Of a stretch of DNA of 26,258 bases, positions 22,399 through 26,258 are shown one piece after another. The notes beneath the pieces were generated by a model, which was not told the origin of the DNA, searched no databases, and worked only from the letters and a program-made list of their open reading frames with translations. Position 1 is the stretch's first letter. Each line of letters starts with the position of its first letter. The stretch covers positions 1 through 26,258 of the IMG/VR virus record IMGVR_UViG_3300044630_004638; one strand, written 5' to 3'. Source of the DNA: a virus. The position numbers and the translations under genes were made by a program.

Positions 22399-23051
22399 TG
22401 TGCCATTGAATGTTTAATCAATAAATCATGTGTGCGTTGATTTAATTTAACTGTTAGTATCAAACTGTATAGATTATCACTGAAGCTAAACACACTATGA
22501 TTCAATTGAAAATTTACAAAGTATAAATGATTTCGTTCTGGTCTAAATGGTTGGTCGTGTAACATTTGTACATAATTAAAGTCACTACAGTTTCCAAACA
22601 CTAATAACAATCTAACATATTCGGGTGCAACACCCGCAAAATCTCTGTGTGGTGGAAAGAATCCTCCCTTGTCTACTCGCAATAAGTGTACACGTCCAAT
22701 ATCAGGCGCAAATATATCTACTAATCTAGCTAACTCTGGAATCGTGTGATAAACTTCAGTTGGTGTTGTGAAGTTTTCTTCCTTCATTTCAACATCATGG
22801 TAACGTTGCATATAACCAAAACTATTTAAATGATAGTTATCCATTACATCACCTGTGTGACTAGTTAATGGTAGTCCCCAACGATTGTTCACTGTGTCTT
22901 TCTTAGCGTTGTATGGACACCAATTGTCATTGAATTCTTTTAATTGTTCTTTGACTTCATGTTCATTAATATACAAATTCATCTTGGCATAGCTACCTAG
23001 ATTACATAAGCTAGTCCATAACATTTGTCTTTCAATTTCTTCTTGTGTCAT
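22395..23051 (-). CDS. Divergent Fe(II)/2-oxoglutarate oxygenase-like protein
   Basis: A 218-aa protein with the same beta-helix pattern as the oxygenases at 10.8-16.8 kb. FFPPHRDFAG (131-140) supplies H135 and D137. HLYFVNFQLNHSVFSFSDN (175-193) supplies H185 after the strand that reads AYLVNT in its relatives. The co-substrate arginine expected about 10 residues later is not seen (NLYSLILT), so it may use another Arg, bind a different co-substrate, or be altered in activity. It lies between two radical SAM genes with ATGA overlaps on both sides. Assignment to the superfamily is likely; 2-oxoglutarate use is less sure. Confidence 0.65.
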   Translation of the reverse strand: MTQEEIERQMLWTSLCNLGSYAKMNLYINEHEVKEQLKEFNDNWCPYNAKKDTVNNRWGLPLTSHTGDVMDNYHLNSFGYMQRYHDVEMKEENFTTPTEVYHTIPELARLVDIFAPDIGRVHLLRVDKGGFFPPHRDFAGVAPEYVRLLLVFGNCSDFNYVQMLHDQPFRPERNHLYFVNFQLNHSVFSFSDNLYSLILTVKLNQRTHDLLIKHSMAQ

Positions 23052-24337
23052 AAGTTTCTCAATTCTGTAAATGTTTCTCTAAAATTTGTGCCACGAGTTT
23101 TATCTGTGACTTCTAAATATTCTATTGCTTGTGGGAGTTTATGACTCCAGTCTTCTGATTGAATATAGTTAATCATACCCAACCAACGTTTACGTCCGTA
23201 TATGTCATTATCAAATTGTGTGTTATTATAACTATCTAAAAATTGCGTTAAGTTTTTAACTGCCACATCTTTAAACTCTTTGGGTAATACACGCATGTTT
23301 AAATAGCTTGGATAGCATACTAGGTGCATGCCAGTCACTCCACCGGAACCCTCACTCATGTGAATCTTTTTATAGTTCTGACTTAATTTCCAATGTGCTA
23401 ACTCATGCATTGTCGTGATATTTAATAATTGCACCGCACACGCAATATTAACTATGATATTGTCCGGAGTATCGTCTAATCGTTGTAGACTGTTAAGCAT
23501 ATCATTCCATTTACTAGGGTAACGTATGTATTCATTGCGTTCAGCTACACTATCAATACTGATATTGAATCTAACTTCTTTAAAGTGATTCCATAACTCA
23601 AATATTTTTTCAGATAGTTCTAGTCCATTGCTATTATAGCGTAAAATACAATTACTGCTATTACCACTTTCTATCATAAACTCTAATATTTTATAGTGTT
23701 CTGGAATTAATAATGGTTCACCACCTGCAAAATACATCTCTTTAATGTTGTGTGCTTGATTACGCATTGTATCTAAAAATGATCCTTTTTGATACCATGT
23801 ATAATCCATTTTTCTATCCCAGTGTTGGTCATTTTTTAACTCAAAGATTTTATATTGTGGATATTGTATCTTCCAGTCTTTAATCCAACTACTACTGTCA
23901 TGTGGACTACACATTACGCATTTTAATTGACACAAATTACCTAATCGCAAATCAAAGTAATTAATATTCAGTGGAGCAGTACCGTCGGGTTGTGTGTTGG
24001 GAATCAGTGTACTCAAGTCAATGCGTTTATTCCACTCAATCGTTTCCCATTCACGTTTGCTTGGGATACCTTGTGCTTCTTCATTGTAGCACTTCATGCA
24101 CGATTGTGGTTTTTCACCATTCATCATTTTAACACGAACATCTTTCATGTAACTACTGTTCCATACTTCTTCCATAGTATGATGACGTAAGTTCATTTTA
24201 ATACCATCGTGTGTTACTAATCCTGCTTCTTTGTTCTCATCTTCTCCTGATCCACTAGCGTTTGCGGTGGCACATAATCTAACATCTCCGTTAGGTCGGG
24301 TAGCGATATGCATCCAAGGTAATGGGCACCATGTCAT
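23048..24337 (-). CDS. Radical SAM protein with N-terminal SPASM/twitch-like Cys domain
   Basis: A 429-aa enzyme. MTWCPLPWMHIATRPNGDV with C4, then C22 (RLCA) and C80/C83 (SCMKCYNEE), forms an N-terminal auxiliary-cluster-like domain with the 'C..PW....PNGdv..C' start typical of SPASM segments. The radical SAM core follows: C136, C140 and C143 (LCQLKCVMCSP), and FAGGEPLL further on. The domain order and the MC-SP cluster end match the gene at 16797-17837, so the two are paralogues in different operons. ATGA couplings link it to both neighbours. Likely a peptide- or protein-modifying enzyme by family; no substrate shown. Confidence 0.86.
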   Translation of the reverse strand: MTWCPLPWMHIATRPNGDVRLCATANASGSGEDENKEAGLVTHDGIKMNLRHHTMEEVWNSSYMKDVRVKMMNGEKPQSCMKCYNEEAQGIPSKREWETIEWNKRIDLSTLIPNTQPDGTAPLNINYFDLRLGNLCQLKCVMCSPHDSSSWIKDWKIQYPQYKIFELKNDQHWDRKMDYTWYQKGSFLDTMRNQAHNIKEMYFAGGEPLLIPEHYKILEFMIESGNSSNCILRYNSNGLELSEKIFELWNHFKEVRFNISIDSVAERNEYIRYPSKWNDMLNSLQRLDDTPDNIIVNIACAVQLLNITTMHELAHWKLSQNYKKIHMSEGSGGVTGMHLVCYPSYLNMRVLPKEFKDVAVKNLTQFLDSYNNTQFDNDIYGRKRWLGMINYIQSEDWSHKLPQAIEYLEVTDKTRGTNFRETFTELRNL

Positions 24338-25326
24338 GTTCGTTCAACCCACTGTGCGTTAAGTTTATCAAACGATCCGCAGTGTTTACTACAAATCTTT
24401 AATCCACATGTAGTCCAAGATTTTTCAATACTAGCAAAATATCCACTGTCAAATATTTCTTCTAATGTTTGTTTTGTAAGGCTAGGCCAATAACCAATAG
24501 TATCTAAATATTCATATCGTATTGGTGATGATGGTTGATCATGTTTAATGTTTATCCAACAACACGGAGTTACTGTTCCATCTGCGCTTACATATATTTG
24601 ATTATATTCAAGCACCTTACAATTTATTTTTGGTAGCACTTCTAGTTCAGATTGCTTGATTTTTGGAATCATGTTTTTACTATTCAAGGTTGGATACAAT
24701 ATGTTTATTGTCTTTCCCTCATCATTAAGAACATTTAATTTACCATTTCTAAATCTACTTGTGTGTTTAACTGTAAATTCACCGAACCCAAGTTCTTTAC
24801 TAAGTTTCCTACAATCTTCAACTTGGTGTTCATTGTGTTGAAATACAATCATATCCCACCTAGCATTACCACCGTGGTTAATAAATGTTTTTGCATTTTT
24901 TATTATTTTGTTAAAGTCTGTATTAATCCGATATAAACTATGTGTGTCAACTAATCCATCTATTCCAAATATAACACTTACATTTAATTCTGCTAAATCT
25001 TTCCACCATTTATCGTTCCGTCCACTACCATTTGTATGCATGTTTAGTGTTATAGTTTGATTATTTTCTCTAAGATATCTAAAAATTTCTGTAGTATCCT
25101 TAGCAATAATAGGATCACCTAAATTTCCGCACATATATAAATTGTTTAATTGTTTTATAAAATCTACAGGAAACCATTCTTTAAATTGTTCAAGTGTGAT
25201 TTCAGTAAGTTCAATAAATGGATTAAGTATCCCACCTTGCATGTTACGAGCACACATGGGACATTTTGCTTGACACTTGTTAGTTATTTCTAAATGTACG
25301 GATTTGATATCACTTAATGAATACAT
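24334..25326 (-). CDS. Radical SAM protein with C-terminal SPASM-like domain
   Basis: A 330-aa enzyme. C18, C22 and C25 (NKCQAKCPMCARN) bind the SAM-cleaving cluster. MCGNLGDPI near residue 64 stands where others have GGEP, an altered form seen in several SPASM proteins. The C-terminal region has NCKVLEYNQIYVSADG, TPCCWIN and a last group TTCGLKICSKHCG, giving about six cysteines for an auxiliary cluster. It is the conventional order, unlike the gene downstream. AAGG lies 9 nt before the ATG. It overlaps the upstream gene by 17 bp and couples to the next by ATGA. Confidence 0.86.
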   Translation of the reverse strand: MYSLSDIKSVHLEITNKCQAKCPMCARNMQGGILNPFIELTEITLEQFKEWFPVDFIKQLNNLYMCGNLGDPIIAKDTTEIFRYLRENNQTITLNMHTNGSGRNDKWWKDLAELNVSVIFGIDGLVDTHSLYRINTDFNKIIKNAKTFINHGGNARWDMIVFQHNEHQVEDCRKLSKELGFGEFTVKHTSRFRNGKLNVLNDEGKTINILYPTLNSKNMIPKIKQSELEVLPKINCKVLEYNQIYVSADGTVTPCCWINIKHDQPSSPIRYEYLDTIGYWPSLTKQTLEEIFDSGYFASIEKSWTTCGLKICSKHCGSFDKLNAQWVERT

Positions 25327-26209
25327 TCATTTTTGCCTTTTCTAATAAATTTGGAATCATATCTGTTGTAAAATATGTTGTTTTAATTTCAATAATGTTT
25401 TTATATGTAGCTAATAATCTAGTCCAGTTACTACGTTCACTCACCGACAATTCATCCCAACCGGTTGGCATAATCAATTTGCCTACTAAAAGATATCCTA
25501 TAGCCATATTCAAATCAAATTTACTATTCGGTACATTTTTCTTATACCACTTTACAAATTTGTTCATTCTATAAAACGGGCTTGGGCTTGGAGGTCTAAA
25601 CACCATATATCCACCTGAATTAATTATAGTCTCGGGTTGTAATTCACCGTTTGTTATAGCTTCAATATCATTATCCGATTGTAATTCTAACCAATGCTTT
25701 CCCTTATGTGAATAATTAATACACAAGTCACCAAAATTTCTGTCCGGTGTAAAAAACAAATAATCTTCTGGTTCTAATAGAATTTCTTCACCATCAGTAA
25801 ATTCAAAGTAAGCATTGATGCGAGGATCTTGATTTATTTGTACTTTATATTGCTCATAAGCATGTATTGCATCATTTAATTCAATCCATAAATTATCTTT
25901 TATTGGAGAGCAATGAAGTTTGTTTAAGTCTGAATTCTTATCAATATGTTCTAACTTCATAGAATAGTTAACATTGATTTTGTCAATTGTGTTATTAATT
26001 CTAATTATTATTTCATTCTCATCTTCCTTAGTAATATAAAAACTAGTGTCACTATGGAACTCAGTATTTTTATCAATTTGTGCTTTGATGAGATTATAAA
26101 ATTTATGTGCGGCATCCCATTCATATATCAAATAACTTAACGTAATGGTATCATTTCCATCACTGAATACCACTTGAATGCACGGATTGTTATTATACTG
26201 TTCTATCAT
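25310..26209 (-). CDS. Unassigned 299-aa protein, first gene of the leftward radical SAM operon
   Basis: I do not recognise the family. The N-terminal 130 residues are rich in strands and charged residues, with regular alternation such as TITLSYLIYEWDAAHKF and IIIRINN. The middle contains EFTDGEEILLEPEDYLFFTP and NFGDLCINYSHKGKHWLEL, which could be a second beta domain. The C-terminal third is helical (WYKKNVPNSKFDLNMAIGYLL, broken into shorter helices). DLCINYSHKGKH could hold a metal or phosphate site, but this is unproven. No ribosome site is visible before the ATG. Its overlap with a radical SAM gene suggests a partner or substrate-handling role. It is too large for a usual RiPP precursor. 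Confidence 0.75.
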   Translation of the reverse strand: MIEQYNNNPCIQVVFSDGNDTITLSYLIYEWDAAHKFYNLIKAQIDKNTEFHSDTSFYITKEDENEIIIRINNTIDKINVNYSMKLEHIDKNSDLNKLHCSPIKDNLWIELNDAIHAYEQYKVQINQDPRINAYFEFTDGEEILLEPEDYLFFTPDRNFGDLCINYSHKGKHWLELQSDNDIEAITNGELQPETIINSGGYMVFRPPSPSPFYRMNKFVKWYKKNVPNSKFDLNMAIGYLLVGKLIMPTGWDELSVSERSNWTRLLATYKNIIEIKTTYFTTDMIPNLLEKAKMNVFIK

Positions 26210-26258
26210 AAATTTTTTGTTTTGGTAATTTAACTTCAGTGGGAGACCCGCAATAAGG

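Noticed and set aside
1-26258. tRNA genes, CRISPR arrays, insertion sequences or integration sites
   Set aside because: Non-coding gaps are all under 100 bases and none showed cloverleaf arms, spaced direct repeats, transposase remnants or att-like duplications.

Overview
The window looks like the genome of a lytic, T4-like myovirus, probably aquatic. It is AT-rich and almost gap-free. Genes are packed in long co-oriented blocks, usually joined by ATGA or TAATG overlaps. The first 6.7 kb carries typical phage functions: class Ia ribonucleotide reductase, glutaredoxin, an Sm-like protein, a PAAR spike tip, a SleB-type cell wall hydrolase and TATAAATA-like late promoter elements. No tRNA, CRISPR array, insertion sequence, integrase or attachment site is visible. 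The host cannot be fixed from this window.

Layout. (1) 1-6738, plus strand: nrdA (5' end cut by the window), nrdB, a small helical protein, glutaredoxin, a Sm-like protein, a PAAR protein, a 678-aa probable virion protein, a SleB-type hydrolase, and a 37-aa membrane peptide missed by length-limited ORF calling. (2) 6798-9655, plus strand: FkbM methyltransferase, SGNH-like hydrolase, a very short ANL adenylation protein and an unassigned 191-aa protein. (3) 16754-9638, minus strand: a row of Fe(II)/2-oxoglutarate oxygenase-like genes (five genes, six catalytic domains, one gene being a tandem duplication), an unassigned 493-aa protein, a Cys-based phosphatase-like protein and a flavin-dependent halogenase. 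(4) 16797-21511, plus strand: a radical SAM protein with an N-terminal auxiliary Cys domain, a reduced kinase-like protein, two consecutive eight-repeat propeller-like proteins and a PLP aminotransferase-like protein. (5) 26209-21484, minus strand: an unassigned protein, three radical SAM proteins and one more 2OG-oxygenase-like protein.

Working view. The roughly 19.4 kb from 6798 to 26209 is a dense cluster of modification or biosynthesis enzymes, with almost no ordinary phage replication or structural genes. It contains seven probable 2OG-oxygenase domains, four radical SAM enzymes, a halogenase, an aminotransferase, an adenylating enzyme, a methyltransferase, an esterase-like enzyme and kinase- and phosphatase-like proteins. 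The tight overlaps suggest co-expression. The product is unknown: a small molecule, a modified peptide, a decorated virion protein or a host surface glycan are all possible. No RiPP precursor gene is obvious.

Regulation. The only divergent intergenic region in this cluster (16755-16796) holds two back-to-back TATAAATA/AATAAATA elements. Each sits 4-5 nt from a start codon with no Shine-Dalgarno, which suggests leaderless late transcripts. Two other starts (6625 and 6798) lie in or next to inverted repeats whose 5' arm would be lost from transcripts begun at the adjacent late-promoter-like element. That layout recalls the T4 e, soc and I-TevI genes.
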